Shown: piece after piece, positions 1 to 10,103 of the stretch
Position numbering within the stretch: the first letter of the stretch is position 1
How the letters are laid out: every line of letters starts with the position of its first letter
Assembly (NCBI GenBank): GCA_965238305.1
Contig: CBDEHK010000001.1
Coordinates: 620,001-684,000 of the forward strand
Origin: CBDCGJ01 sp965238305
Lineage (GTDB): Bacteria; Pseudomonadota; Alphaproteobacteria; GCA-2731375
Reading direction: 5' to 3'
Length of the DNA stretch: 64,000 nucleotides
Notes under the pieces: generated by a model
Database searches by the model: none
What the model was told of the DNA's origin: nothing
What the model saw: the letters and a program-made list of their open reading frames with translations, nothing else
Program-made: the position numbers and the translations under genes

Positions 1-314
1 CCGGTTTTGTCTATTACGTCTCCTATACCGGGATCACTGGGGCCCAGGCGGTGCGGGCCGATTTTGTCAACAATGCGGTGAATAATCTGCAGACTTTCAC
101 CGGTCTGCCGGTCGCGGTAGGCTTTGGCATTCGCACGCCTGAGCAAGCCTCGAACATCGCTCGGGAAGCAGATGCGGTCGTTGTTGGAACAGCCATCATC
201 GATTGCCTACGTGATAGTTTGGATGAAAATGGCAAAGCTAGCGGGGATACGGTACAAAATGTACTCAATATCGTCCGTGGCTTGGCCGACGGCGTACGAG
301 GAGCGCGCGCATGA
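1..314 (+). CDS. trpA: Tryptophan synthase alpha chain, C-terminal part
   Basis: The window opens inside this gene, and about 103 C-terminal residues are present in the frame that starts at base 3. The visible part has the family signature GFVYYVSYTGITG followed by the GFGIRTPEQA phosphate-binding strand-turn and the VVVGTAIID stretch of the TIM barrel. The enzyme cleaves indole-3-glycerol phosphate to indole and passes it to TrpB. The stop overlaps the accD start (ATGA), so translation is probably coupled. trpA-accD-folC is a common alphaproteobacterial order. The N-terminal part and trpB lie outside the window. Confidence 0.95.
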   Translation, partial: GFVYYVSYTGITGAQAVRADFVNNAVNNLQTFTGLPVAVGFGIRTPEQASNIAREADAVVVGTAIIDCLRDSLDENGKASGDTVQNVLNIVRGLADGVRGARA

Positions 315-1246
315 ACTGGTTGAATAATTATGTCCGTCCCAAAATAAGGGCGCTGGTCAAAAAGAAAGATATCCCAGATCATCTTTGGACCAAATGTCCG
401 AGCTGCGCGCAAATGCTGCATCATAAAGAATTGAAAGCGGCGCAATATGTCTGCGTCCATTGCGAGCATCATATGCGCATTGCCGGGGCCGACCGCTTCG
501 ATGCGATTTTCGACAATGGTGAATATGCCGAAATCGAACTGCCGGAAACTCTGACCGATCCGCTAAAATTCCGCGATGAAAAACGCTATACGGACCGCCT
601 CAAGGAAAACCGCGCCAAAAAAGGTCAACAAGACGCCGTGCAAGTGGCGCATGGTGATCTGGGCGGTCATGCCGCCGTCGTTGCGGTGCAGGATTTTAAC
701 TTCATGGGCGGATCTCTCGGTATGGGCGCGGGCGAAGCGATTATCGCCGCGGCCCGCCTGGCGGTCTTGCAGGAAGCGCCGTTGATCATTTTTGCCGCCG
801 CCGGCGGAGCCCGCATGCAGGAAGGCATCCTATCGCTGATGCAATTGCCGCGCACCACGATTGCAATTCAAATGGTGCGAGAAAAACAGCTGCCCTATAT
901 CTGTATCCTGACCGACCCGACGACCGGCGGCGTGACTGCCAGTTATGCGATGCTGGGCGATATCGCCATTGCCGAACCAGGCGCCCTGATTGGCTTTGCC
1001 GGACCCCGGGTGATCGAAAGCACGATCCGCGAAACTTTGCCGGAAGGGTTCCAGCGGGCCGAATATCTGTTCGACCACGGCATGTTGGATATGGTGGTAC
1101 ATCGCCACAAATTGCGCGATACCCTGATCCGCGTGATCGGCTTATTGACCAAAAAAGCGCCGCCGGGTGATGTTGTGGCGCTTAGCGAACAAGTCGCCGA
1201 CGGCATCGAAAATGGCCCCGCCGATGAGCATAGCCCAGCAACCTGA
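311..1246 (+). CDS. accD: Acetyl-CoA carboxylase carboxyltransferase subunit beta
   Basis: This 311-residue protein has the AccD zinc ribbon (Cys29, Cys32, Cys48, Cys51) followed by the crotonase-like carboxyltransferase domain with GGARMQEG and TTGGVTASYA. Together with AccA it moves the carboxyl group from biotinylated AccB to acetyl-CoA, giving malonyl-CoA for fatty acid synthesis in the cytoplasm. Its length is normal. The ATG lies in the ATGA overlap with trpA, and its 3' end overlaps folC by about 23 bases, so the three genes look like one translationally coupled operon. Confidence 0.97.
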   Translation: MNWLNNYVRPKIRALVKKKDIPDHLWTKCPSCAQMLHHKELKAAQYVCVHCEHHMRIAGADRFDAIFDNGEYAEIELPETLTDPLKFRDEKRYTDRLKENRAKKGQQDAVQVAHGDLGGHAAVVAVQDFNFMGGSLGMGAGEAIIAAARLAVLQEAPLIIFAAAGGARMQEGILSLMQLPRTTIAIQMVREKQLPYICILTDPTTGGVTASYAMLGDIAIAEPGALIGFAGPRVIESTIRETLPEGFQRAEYLFDHGMLDMVVHRHKLRDTLIRVIGLLTKKAPPGDVVALSEQVADGIENGPADEHSPAT

Positions 1247-2552
1247 AGAAATCCTACCGAGCGATTTGGTGTTGGCGCGCCTGCGTCAATTGCATCCGCG
1301 CAAGATCGACCTCAGCCTCGAGCGGATCGAGAACCTGTTGCGCAGGCTGGGTCATCCGGAGAAGGATTTTCCCCCGGTCTTCCATATCGCCGGGACCAAT
1401 GGCAAGGGTTCGACCCTGGCTTTTGTCCGCGCCGCGATGGAGCGGGCGGGACATCGCGTGCATGTCTATACCTCACCGCATCTGGTGCGTTTCAACGAAC
1501 GCATTCGCTTGGCTGGCGAGTTGATCACCGACGCCCATTTGCAGGACGTGCTGGAAGCCTGCGAACGCGTCAATAACGGTGAAGCGATCACCGAGTTTGA
1601 AGTCGTTACCGCCGCCGCCTTTCTGGCTTTCCGTGACGTAGCGGCGGATTTCCTGCTGCTGGAGACCGGTTTGGGCGGCATCGGCGATGCCACCAACGTC
1701 ATTGCCCGCCCCGCCTTGACGGCGATCACCACGGTGTCGATGGACCATCCGGATTTCCTTGGCTCGACGGTGGATGAAATCGCCATTTCGAAAGCCGGCA
1801 TTCTCAAGCCCGGCGTTAGGGGCGTGCTCAACCGGCAAACCCCCAGCGTGCTGGCGATGATGAAAGCGCGGGCGGCGAAGATCGGCGCATCCCTGTCGGC
1901 ACGCGACGCCGATTGGTGGGTCGAGCGCGACAATGGCCAATTGCATTACCGCGATGACGCGGGCGGCTTCACCTCGCCGCTGCCCAGTCTGCGCGGCAGT
2001 CACCAGACCGAAAATGCCGGCTTGGCGATCGCCTGCCTCAGGCAATTTCCCGGCCTTAAGATCAGCGAAGCGCACATCATCGCCGGTCTACAATCCGCCG
2101 AATGGCCGGCCCGCCTGCAACAATTGGAAGCGGGGCCGATCGTCGACGCCCTGCCTGCGGGCAGCCAATGCTGGCTTGACGGTGGTCATAACGAAGCCGC
2201 CGGCGTCGTCCTGGCGCGGACGATGCGGCGCTGGCAGGATACCGATCAACGGCCGATCAAACTGATCATGTCGATGCTGTCTTCGAAAGATCCGGCGACA
2301 TTTTTAGAAGCGTTTCAAGGGTTACCGCTGGACATACATTGCATCCCGATCCCCGATTACGACGCCATTATTCCAGCCGGCGAGCTAGCCGAAGCGGCAC
2401 GTGGCCTCGGATTTAAGGCAAGCGCCCACGACAGCGCGCTCGACGCAGCGATGGCGATTGGGCGGGCCGATGGCGGCAATTCGATCGCGCCAATCGTGCT
2501 GATTTGCGGTTCGCTCTATCTGGCCGGTGCCATCCTTAGCGAGCACGCATAA
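1224..2552 (+). CDS. folC: Bifunctional dihydrofolate / folylpolyglutamate synthase
   Basis: The protein is about 442 residues from the ATG at 1224. The Mur-ligase-type P-loop GTNGKGST falls at about residues 57-64, followed by ETGLGG and the TTVSMDHPDFLG region, as in FolC. It adds glutamate to dihydropteroate and to folates using ATP. ATG codons at 1167 and 1212 are also in frame, but they lie deeper inside accD, and the N-terminus MSIAQQ fits the family length best. It is the last gene of the trpA-accD-folC unit and faces trxA across a terminator. Confidence 0.94.
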   Translation: MSIAQQPEEILPSDLVLARLRQLHPRKIDLSLERIENLLRRLGHPEKDFPPVFHIAGTNGKGSTLAFVRAAMERAGHRVHVYTSPHLVRFNERIRLAGELITDAHLQDVLEACERVNNGEAITEFEVVTAAAFLAFRDVAADFLLLETGLGGIGDATNVIARPALTAITTVSMDHPDFLGSTVDEIAISKAGILKPGVRGVLNRQTPSVLAMMKARAAKIGASLSARDADWWVERDNGQLHYRDDAGGFTSPLPSLRGSHQTENAGLAIACLRQFPGLKISEAHIIAGLQSAEWPARLQQLEAGPIVDALPAGSQCWLDGGHNEAAGVVLARTMRRWQDTDQRPIKLIMSMLSSKDPATFLEAFQGLPLDIHCIPIPDYDAIIPAGELAEAARGLGFKASAHDSALDAAMAIGRADGGNSIAPIVLICGSLYLAGAILSEHA

Positions 2553-2553
2553 A

Positions 2554-2580
2554 AAAGACCCGGAATCAAACCGGGCCTTT
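2554..2580. terminator. Bidirectional Rho-independent terminator between folC and trxA
   Basis: A CCCGG/CCGGG stem with a 7-base AATCAAA loop is flanked by an A-run on the left and TTT on the right. It can therefore end transcription from both folC (plus) and trxA (minus), which converge here. Confidence 0.7.
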
Positions 2581-2601
2581 CATTATTCGCATTAATGTCG
2601 C

Positions 2602-2922
2602 CTAAAGCGAGCCTTCGATCCATTCGACCAGTTTGCCTTTGGGCATCGCGCCGACTTTCATCGAGGCAACTTCGCCGCCTTTAAACAGCAATAATGTTGG
2701 AATGCCACGGACACCGTATTTTGCCGGGGTGCCTGGATTTTGGTCGATATTGATCTTCGCAACGGTCAATTTATCGCCCATTTCCGCGGCGATATCTTCC
2801 AGCGCCGGACCAATTTGTTTGCACGGGCCGCACCATTCGGCCCAGAAATCCACCACCACCGGCTGCTCTGAATTCAGCACATCGGTTTCGAAACTGTCGT
2901 CGGAAACGGCTATCGTACTCAT
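2602..2922 (-). CDS. trxA: Thioredoxin 1
   Basis: This 106-residue single-domain thioredoxin has the active site WCGPC at Cys31 and Cys34 and the cis-proline turn GIPTLLLF. It reduces cytoplasmic disulfides with electrons from thioredoxin reductase. A GGAG-type ribosome site precedes the ATG. It follows addA after 66 bases on the same strand, the usual addB-addA-trxA order in alphaproteobacteria. It converges on folC, with a terminator between. Confidence 0.97.
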   Translation of the reverse strand: MSTIAVSDDSFETDVLNSEQPVVVDFWAEWCGPCKQIGPALEDIAAEMGDKLTVAKINIDQNPGTPAKYGVRGIPTLLLFKGGEVASMKVGAMPKGKLVEWIEGSL

Positions 2923-2988
2923 GGTTTCTCCTTACATCGTCAAATTTGTGATCTTGGTTCATGAAGGTAGGTATCGGGTCGGCAATCG

Positions 2989-5900
2989 TCAAGGCGCGTG
3001 ATCGTCCAAGAGCTCGTCCGGCACCGCCATCAGGGTTGGACTGTTCGTCCATAGCAGCCCACAAGTGATTGTTTTATCGCGATAAACCTGTTGTAGCAGC
3101 GCCCGGTAGGCGGCCAATTGTTTGAGATAAATTTTTGGTGTGTCGCCGAGTGATCGCGGCTCCGGTCGATTGGTCTTAAAATCGATCACTAGGACTGTCG
3201 AATCGGTCACGACAAGGCGATCGATTTGCCCGCTGATGATCTGCCCATTGACCAGGCCGGAGATCGGCACCTCGGCTCGGGAGCCTGCCGCGAACACCGC
3301 CCGAAAGCGCGCCTCGTCGATAACCGCCTCGACTTCCCGGACCATCTCGTCGACGTTTTCTTCACTCAGATCGCTCGCCTTACGGCGCAGATGTTGTTGC
3401 CCGACCGCCGCCCGACGGTCGCGGGCAAGCGTCGGCAGTGCCTGCAACAATTCATGGATCAGTTGGCCGCGACGATAGCGGTTGCCATCGCGCGTCAGCG
3501 GGCTCAAGGTCGCCGGCTCGGCTTCATCCGGGCGCGACGGGGCCAAGGGGCGTGGCGGCGACGGCTCCGGCGCTGGCGGCTCAAGAGCCCAATTCGGCAA
3601 AGGAGAAGGGGCTTTCTGGCCGCGGGCATAGACGCGGCCCGGCGGACCTTCGGCCACTTCATCCTGCAAACGCCAGACGATGCGGTCATCGGCGACCGAG
3701 ACGGCTTCGCCGATTTCCCGGATTGCCGGATCGATCAGATTATACCAGCAATCGGCGGCCGCCTTGGTGCGCCCTTCCCAACCGCCGACATAAAGCCGGT
3801 CACAGGCCCTGGTCATCGCCACATAGAGCAGGCGATGATATTCTTCGTCGCGTTCCTGTTCCGCCGCCGCCCGCACTGCCGCCGCCACCGGATCATCCAA
3901 ATTCTTCGCCGGCGACCATAAGGGCAGGCGCGGGCCTGCACCCTGGTCAAGCCAGAAAATTCTGGGCACCCGTCTGGATTTACTTAGGGTATCGGGCAGA
4001 AACACTACTGGCGCCTCTAGCCCCTTGGCGCCATGCACGGTCATGATCCGCACTTCATCGCGTTGCTGATCGGTGGCGCGTTTGACCTCTTCATCGCTGC
4101 GACCGATCCAGGCGATGAAGCCTTGCAAAGACGGCGGATGGGATCGTTCGAACTCTAGCGCCCGGCCCAGCAATTCGTCGATCGGATCGTTCGCTTCCTG
4201 ACCAAGCCGGGACAAGATCTTGCGGCGCCCGCCGAGCGGCCCTAGAATTTCCGCCAGCAAGGCAAAGGGGCCGCCAAAATCGACCCGGCCCAACAGCAAA
4301 CTCAAATATTTATACGCTTCGGCAAAATCAGGATTATCGCCGGATTGTGCACGCAATTGCCGCCACAGGGGGTTTTCACAGCGGTCATAAGCAAGCTGAA
4401 ACAGGTCGTCGTCATCGAGACCGAGCAAGGGGCCTTTCAAGACGACGGCCAGGGTCAAATCATCTTCCGGCAACAGTAGAAACCGCGCCAGCGCCAACAG
4501 ATCCATCACCGCCAGTTGTTCACGCAGCGCCATCCGGTCGACCCCGGCGACCGGGATACCGCGCAGTTTAAGCGCCCGCACCAATTCTTCCATGACGGTG
4601 CCGCGCTGGCGCACTAGGATCATGATATCGCCGGCCCGGATGAAGCGGTCCAGGCTAGGCAGATATTCCCCGTCATCCAGCCAGTCGCCGATTTGCGCGG
4701 CAATCCGCTTGGCCAAACGTTGGCTGGCTTTGTCGCTGCGCTCCTGCATCAGCGGCAGGGTCCAAGGTTCGCGCGCCGGCGGGTTTTCCGGCGGTTCCAG
4801 CGGCCAGACCTCAACCAAGCCCGGCTGGCCCTGACGTTCAGAGACGTGACGGACACCGGCAGCGCTAAAATCGACCCCGTCACGGGCTAATTCACCGGCG
4901 AATACTTTATCCACCAGCCGCAATATCGCCGGCACGGAACGAAACGACAGGTTCAATTCCACCGGCCGCCAGGCTTTGTCGATGGCTTCAACCCGGTCTT
5001 TGAAATATTGCTGCATAGCCGCAAAAGCGGCCGGATCGGCGCGTTGAAAACTATAAATCGACTGCTTCGGATCGCCGACCGCAAAGATTGTCCGCTCAAG
5101 CGCGCGGGCGCCGCTGCCGGCGAAAAATTCCTCCGCCAGGGATTGCACGATTTCCCATTGTTCGGGATTGGTATCCTGCGCTTCGTCGATCAGGATATGA
5201 TCCAAGCCGCCATCCATCTTATAGAGCACCCACGGCGCGATCTCGCGATCGGCGACCAAATCGCGGGTTTTTAAGATCAGATCGTCATAGTCGAGCCGGG
5301 CGCGGCGATGTTTTTCGCCATCGTAGGCATCGATCATCGCCTTCGCTAAGCCAAGTAAACATTGGTTGGCCTCAAGCAGATGGGCCGCGCGCACCCTGCC
5401 GGTCACCGCGACGATGCGGGCGATCTCGCTGTCGATAATATCTTCTAGTTCAGGGTGCTTTTTCAGCAGCGCCGCCGTTGCCACGCTTTTATAGGGCGCC
5501 TCGCTGGATTTGGAGATAAAGGCGTAGCGATAATCTTCGAAGCCAGAAATTCGACCGACCGGGTCACGCAACCAAGCGGCGATTCTCGCACCGCGTTCGT
5601 TATCTCGTTTACCCGACTGAATCATTAAATCGGCGAGCTGACGAAGGCCGCCAGCATCGAAATTATCGTCATTGCCAAACCCGGCCAGGATAGTGTCTGC
5701 GTCTTCGCCTTCTTGCAACGCCAAAGTGTCGTGCAACCGCGCCAAGGCGCCGGCCAAGCCGCCGGATAGGTGAAATAAACGGCTGAGGCGTCCGCGTTCG
5801 CTCATCAACAGCTGCATCACTTCGCGAAAACCATCTTCATCGAGAAATTCCGCCAGGGCCGCCAAGCGCGGCTCTTCGCTGGCGCTGTCGCTTGCCAAGA

Positions 5901-6390
5901 CCCGCTCGCGCGCGTCCAGAAACAGCTCTTCCGACGTCCGCTCGTCCATCACCTGAAAATTCGCCGGCAGCCCGGCTTCCAACGGAAATCGTCCCAACAG
6001 CGCTTCGCAAAATGAATGAATGGTTTGAATTTTCAAGCCGCCCGGGGTTTCCAAAGCGCGGGCAAACAGACGGCGGGACAAGGCTTGTTCCCCAGGCTCC
6101 GCTTGACGTCCCAACAGCGTGAACAGCGCCTCGCTCAATTGATCATCCGGCATGATCGTCCAAGCGCCCAGGCGGTCGAACACCCGCTGTTCCATTTCCG
6201 CCGCCGCCGCCTTGGTGAACGTTAGGCACAGAATGCGTTGGGGCAAGGTTCCGGCCAGCAACAGACGCATCACCCGATCGGTCAGCACATGGGTCTTGCC
6301 GGTCCCGGCCGAGGCTGAAACCCAGGACGAAACGGCCGGATCGGCGGCCCGACGCTGACCCAGGAATTTTTCCTCAATCCGCATCCGCAC
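2989..6390 (-). CDS. addA: Double-strand break repair helicase-nuclease AddA
   Basis: This is a UvrD-type superfamily 1 helicase of 1133 residues with a RecB-like nuclease at the C-terminus. Visible motifs in order are the Walker A ASAGTGKTHVL near residue 27, the Walker B LIDEAQDTNPEQW, VGDPKQSIYSFQ, MTVHGAKGLE, and the nuclease residues GQIDRL and VIDFKTNR. With AddB it resects DNA ends for RecA loading at breaks. Its start overlaps the end of addB by 17 bases. The length is typical of alphaproteobacterial AddA and no key motif is missing. Confidence 0.96.
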   Translation of the reverse strand: MRMRIEEKFLGQRRAADPAVSSWVSASAGTGKTHVLTDRVMRLLLAGTLPQRILCLTFTKAAAAEMEQRVFDRLGAWTIMPDDQLSEALFTLLGRQAEPGEQALSRRLFARALETPGGLKIQTIHSFCEALLGRFPLEAGLPANFQVMDERTSEELFLDARERVLASDSASEEPRLAALAEFLDEDGFREVMQLLMSERGRLSRLFHLSGGLAGALARLHDTLALQEGEDADTILAGFGNDDNFDAGGLRQLADLMIQSGKRDNERGARIAAWLRDPVGRISGFEDYRYAFISKSSEAPYKSVATAALLKKHPELEDIIDSEIARIVAVTGRVRAAHLLEANQCLLGLAKAMIDAYDGEKHRRARLDYDDLILKTRDLVADREIAPWVLYKMDGGLDHILIDEAQDTNPEQWEIVQSLAEEFFAGSGARALERTIFAVGDPKQSIYSFQRADPAAFAAMQQYFKDRVEAIDKAWRPVELNLSFRSVPAILRLVDKVFAGELARDGVDFSAAGVRHVSERQGQPGLVEVWPLEPPENPPAREPWTLPLMQERSDKASQRLAKRIAAQIGDWLDDGEYLPSLDRFIRAGDIMILVRQRGTVMEELVRALKLRGIPVAGVDRMALREQLAVMDLLALARFLLLPEDDLTLAVVLKGPLLGLDDDDLFQLAYDRCENPLWRQLRAQSGDNPDFAEAYKYLSLLLGRVDFGGPFALLAEILGPLGGRRKILSRLGQEANDPIDELLGRALEFERSHPPSLQGFIAWIGRSDEEVKRATDQQRDEVRIMTVHGAKGLEAPVVFLPDTLSKSRRVPRIFWLDQGAGPRLPLWSPAKNLDDPVAAAVRAAAEQERDEEYHRLLYVAMTRACDRLYVGGWEGRTKAAADCWYNLIDPAIREIGEAVSVADDRIVWRLQDEVAEGPPGRVYARGQKAPSPLPNWALEPPAPEPSPPRPLAPSRPDEAEPATLSPLTRDGNRYRRGQLIHELLQALPTLARDRRAAVGQQHLRRKASDLSEENVDEMVREVEAVIDEARFRAVFAAGSRAEVPISGLVNGQIISGQIDRLVVTDSTVLVIDFKTNRPEPRSLGDTPKIYLKQLAAYRALLQQVYRDKTITCGLLWTNSPTLMAVPDELLDDHAP

Positions 6391-9343
6391 GCCCGCCTTC
6401 GCCAGTTGACCATTCCTTCAAGCGGGCCAAATGTTCGTAGTCGTCATAACGCAGGGCCACTTCCGGCCTGGGCCGTGCCCGATAGGGGGTTTTGTGATCG
6501 TCGAAGACGGCGATCAAGCGACGCAACCCGGCATCTGCGTCCGCCATCGCCGCATCGATATCAAGCTTCAGCGGCTGTGCCTTGCCCGGCTCCCGCCCGC
6601 CGCTTAATTTCCAATAGCTGAGCCCGGCGATGGTGCGGCTGGGCAAATTGTCAAACCCGCCGGCGGCCAGGATCAAGGCTTCCAACACCAGTTGCGGCGC
6701 TTCCCCCAACATCACATCCTTGGTCGTTGGCACCGCGCCGCTTTTGTAATCGAGGATTTCGATTTCGCCATCCTGCCGCAAATCCAGGCGATCGGCGGTG
6801 GCGCTCAAAATGAATGTCCGGCCCTCGACGGTTAACTCCAGCTCGCCTTTTTGCTCGACAAAGGACTGCAGGATCTGTTGCCGCCAGTGAGCATCGTGGC
6901 TGACAAACCAGGCGGCAATGCGTTCAAACCGCGGCCACCAGAAGGCCGCCACCGCCGGGCGATCCAACATCGCGGCAAACGCAGCGCGGCCGTGGTCGAG
7001 CAGATTTTCGTAAGCTTGCGCCAGCGGACGTTCGGTATAATTGCGAACATAGTTCTCGATCGCCAGGTGGATCGCCGTGCCTCTGTCGGCCAAGCTCGGA
7101 TCGGCATCAATATCGTCGAGCGGATAAAGCTTCAGGATATGCGAAGCATAAAGTCCATAAGGGTTCTGCATCCAGGTTTGAATGCGGGTGGCGGATAGCC
7201 GCCTGGGCCGGGCCGCAAACGGCGGCGCCGGTTGCGGCGGCGCGCAGGCTTTGATCCGGTCCGGCTGATCCAATAGCTGCGCCCAACCACGATAGCGCGA
7301 AGCGGTATTGTCGGTCGGCTCAACACCGGCCGCTTTCATAACCTGTTCCAGGCGCAGCAACCAGCGCGATGGCACCGTCGGCGCACCGTCGGCGCGTTCG
7401 GCCCGGGTCAGCACGACATCTTCCCCCGCGGCGGCTTGAACAAAATCGTGGGCCGACATGCCGATCCGCCATTCCGGCGCCATCATCCTTAATTCTTGGC
7501 GCATCGGTCGATTGAGCCAAGGATCGCTTGGCGGCAAGCGCGGCCAGCTGCCTTCGTTCAAACCTCCCAGGATCATCATATCGGCCCGCTGCAGACGCGC
7601 TTCCAACGGGCCCCAAATATGCAAGCGTGGATGGCGGCCATAACGTGGCCGCACCACCTCACTGGCGATCAGTTCAGCAAACATGGCCGGATATTCAGGC
7701 CCGGCGATCGGCGGCAAATCCGTCACTGAAAGGCGCAATTTGTTTATGAACGAAGCGGCCGCTTCGCCATCTTCGCCATGCCAAAGCAGCAATTCACCGG
7801 CCTCGTCATGGCAGAGCCACTCCGCCAATTGCAGATGTCGGTCCAGGATGTCCGGCATCGATATCGCTGGCGACTGCAAAGCGGCCTCGAACTCGCGGCA
7901 GGCTTCGGTGAGGCGCAAAAACAGCTCCAGGGCATCGCCGCGCAAGTCCTTCGCCTGGCGTAAACTCTCCGCCAAGCCGTCGAGACTGGGGGCCGGACGC
8001 GGTCCGCGAAAACCCTTTCGATCCCATTGCCGCACCAGATTTCGCAGCCGCGCAACCGGCATTCCAAGCCGGCACATCGGATGTTTCATCAAAGCTAGCA
8101 GCTGATGCGGCGAAGAACCTTTCGAGATCGCCGCGCCCAGTAAGCGCAAAAAAGCCCCGGGCGGAGTTTCGCCAAGGGCGATGCCGGCGCTGTCATCGAC
8201 CCGGATCTGCCAGCGCGCCAACTCCGCCGCAACCCGTCGCCCTAAATTCCGATCCGGGGTCACCAGCGCCACGGTCTTCATAGGGGTTTCCAATTGTTGC
8301 CGCATCAACAAGGCGACAACCGTCGCTTCCTCGCGCTGATCGGCGCAGTCAATGCGGTGCAACCCGGCAACGGAAGAGGCCGGCAAGGCGTTAATATCAC
8401 GCCACTTGTCGGTCGTTTCCGACGGTTGCATCGCGGCCGACAATAGCCCTGCACGCGCCGCATCGCCGCAACCTTTGTGACTGATCCAATTTTCCACGTC
8501 GCCGCGATCGATGCGCATCCGGGCCAACAATTCACGCATGGCAAATTGCGGGTGATCTTCTGCCAGCGCCTGCCAGCTGTCGCGATCTAGCGCCAGGTCC
8601 AACCCCGGCAGCACCACCATGCCCCTTGGCAAACGCGCAATCGCCGACAATAAACGCGCCGTCGGCCGCATACTACCGGTCGAGCCGGCGGCAATGATCG
8701 GATAGGCCGGGGCGGCCATTTCCCATTCCCGTAACAAGGCTGCAATGGCGAGTTCCCGCCGGGGCATCGGCTCCAGCACCCCTTCCGCCTGCAAAATCGC
8801 CTGCCAGGGCTGATTGAAGGTCTGCAGGAACAAGATGGTCTGCTGCCAATGGGCGGCAAAATCTACCGGCGCTAGATCGTCAAGATCATCCAAGGAAATG
8901 CTGGAGACCTGCAATTGATCCAGAAAACTCATCAATTCCGCCGCCAGCTCCAAAGCCTGCGCCGCCGCCAGGTCCGGTCTCGATTTTTCGATCAGACGGG
9001 CCAGCAATAGCCGGCGGCGCAAGGGCTCCACTTCGGGCGCCAAAGACAACTCCTGGTCGCTGGCATAGAGGCCGATTTCGCTCAAGTCATCGTCAATTTC
9101 CCCGATCGCCAGCAGCCGTGGCAATAACATCGGGGCGCCGTCGGTCAGGCGCAGAAACGCCTCCTGCAAGGCCCGGATGGCCCGCCTGGTCGGCAGCAGA
9201 ATGACCAGATCGGATAGTTGCTGCCGCTCATCACCGAAACGTTCCAGCAAACCTTCGGCCAAACAATCGACAAAAGAGGCGTGCGAAGGGATAACATAAA
9301 CGCGCGGCGGTTTGCCGCTGTCGATGCGCGTTGGCGTTGTCAC
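6374..9343 (-). CDS. addB: Double-strand break repair protein AddB
   Basis: From the GTG at 9343 the protein has about 989 residues. That GTG overlaps the stop of the upstream nucleotidyltransferase gene as GTGA, which favours it over a longer reading frame. The helicase-like N-terminus has LLPTRR in place of a Walker A lysine loop. The C-terminus carries the nuclease motif EILDYKSGAVP. No set of four cysteines for an iron-sulfur cluster is evident, in keeping with alphaproteobacterial AddB rather than the Bacillus form. It partners AddA, encoded directly downstream. Confidence 0.93.
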   Translation of the reverse strand: MTTPTRIDSGKPPRVYVIPSHASFVDCLAEGLLERFGDERQQLSDLVILLPTRRAIRALQEAFLRLTDGAPMLLPRLLAIGEIDDDLSEIGLYASDQELSLAPEVEPLRRRLLLARLIEKSRPDLAAAQALELAAELMSFLDQLQVSSISLDDLDDLAPVDFAAHWQQTILFLQTFNQPWQAILQAEGVLEPMPRRELAIAALLREWEMAAPAYPIIAAGSTGSMRPTARLLSAIARLPRGMVVLPGLDLALDRDSWQALAEDHPQFAMRELLARMRIDRGDVENWISHKGCGDAARAGLLSAAMQPSETTDKWRDINALPASSVAGLHRIDCADQREEATVVALLMRQQLETPMKTVALVTPDRNLGRRVAAELARWQIRVDDSAGIALGETPPGAFLRLLGAAISKGSSPHQLLALMKHPMCRLGMPVARLRNLVRQWDRKGFRGPRPAPSLDGLAESLRQAKDLRGDALELFLRLTEACREFEAALQSPAISMPDILDRHLQLAEWLCHDEAGELLLWHGEDGEAAASFINKLRLSVTDLPPIAGPEYPAMFAELIASEVVRPRYGRHPRLHIWGPLEARLQRADMMILGGLNEGSWPRLPPSDPWLNRPMRQELRMMAPEWRIGMSAHDFVQAAAGEDVVLTRAERADGAPTVPSRWLLRLEQVMKAAGVEPTDNTASRYRGWAQLLDQPDRIKACAPPQPAPPFAARPRRLSATRIQTWMQNPYGLYASHILKLYPLDDIDADPSLADRGTAIHLAIENYVRNYTERPLAQAYENLLDHGRAAFAAMLDRPAVAAFWWPRFERIAAWFVSHDAHWRQQILQSFVEQKGELELTVEGRTFILSATADRLDLRQDGEIEILDYKSGAVPTTKDVMLGEAPQLVLEALILAAGGFDNLPSRTIAGLSYWKLSGGREPGKAQPLKLDIDAAMADADAGLRRLIAVFDDHKTPYRARPRPEVALRYDDYEHLARLKEWSTGEGGRADAD

Positions 9344-10056
9344 AGCTCGATCTTGGCCTCCAGCTCCTGAATGCCGGCGGGGGAATTCAATTGTGCCCAC
9401 AAGCCGTCATGGCGGACGCCAAAAAGGGTGCCCGCAAGCTCTGCGGCATCGAACAATTGCACCGCCGAAAATGGCCCCCCAGGGGCATCGTCGAAGACTT
9501 TTGCCTGCATTAGATAAATGCCGCAAAACATAAATGGCGCCACCATCCGCTCTGTACGTTTGCGGAGCGCACCATCGGGCGCCATGAAATAATCGCCGTT
9601 TCCGGTGAAACCAACGACTTGCGGTGTGGCTTCTACCAAGAGCTGAATAGCGGCCCCGGAACGGGCAAATTCGGCCGCCAGACGGAGCAAATTCGGCGGC
9701 CCGGCATCGAGCCAGAAGGCGTCTCCGTTGATGACAAAAAAGGGCTCGTCGCCCAACAGCGGCAGCGCTTTGCAAATGCCGCCGCCGGTATTCAACAGAA
9801 CCTTGCTTTCGTCGGAATAAGCGATCTGAAAACGGCTTTCTTGCGCCAGATGTTGGCGAATTTGGGCCGGCAAATGATGCAGATTAATGACCAACCGCTC
9901 AACCCCGACCTCGGCCAAGCGGTCGAGGATATGGTCGAGAATGGGCCGACCCAGCACCGGCAACAGGGTTTTTGGCGTCGCTGCCGTCAATGCGCCCATG
10001 CGTTCGCCCAATCCCGCCGCCAAAATCATTGCTGTGCGTGGCGTCGTGGTCGTCAT
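9340..10056 (-). CDS. murU: Nucleotidyltransferase, probable N-acetylmuramate-1-phosphate uridylyltransferase
   Basis: This 238-residue GT-A-fold nucleotidyltransferase begins with the sugar-1-phosphate signature LAAGLGERMGALTAATPKTL, followed by VINLHHLP and the metal-site stretch FVINGDAFW. The gene sits next to an AmgK-like sugar kinase. That pairing matches the AmgK-MurU route, in which recycled N-acetylmuramic acid is phosphorylated and turned into UDP-MurNAc without the Fosfomycin-sensitive MurA step. The specific substrate is inferred from the pairing; other sugar-1-phosphates are possible. Confidence 0.82.
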   Translation of the reverse strand: MTTTTPRTAMILAAGLGERMGALTAATPKTLLPVLGRPILDHILDRLAEVGVERLVINLHHLPAQIRQHLAQESRFQIAYSDESKVLLNTGGGICKALPLLGDEPFFVINGDAFWLDAGPPNLLRLAAEFARSGAAIQLLVEATPQVVGFTGNGDYFMAPDGALRKRTERMVAPFMFCGIYLMQAKVFDDAPGGPFSAVQLFDAAELAGTLFGVRHDGLWAQLNSPAGIQELEAKIEL

Positions 10057-10103
10057 CGGAATATCCTGACTAAACTGAGGCGTTGGCGATTCGAGACCCC
10101 ATT

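Noticed and set aside
3226..4046. Long plus-strand frames opposite addA
   Set aside because: They are Arg/Pro-rich antisense shadows of a gene with clear helicase and nuclease motifs.
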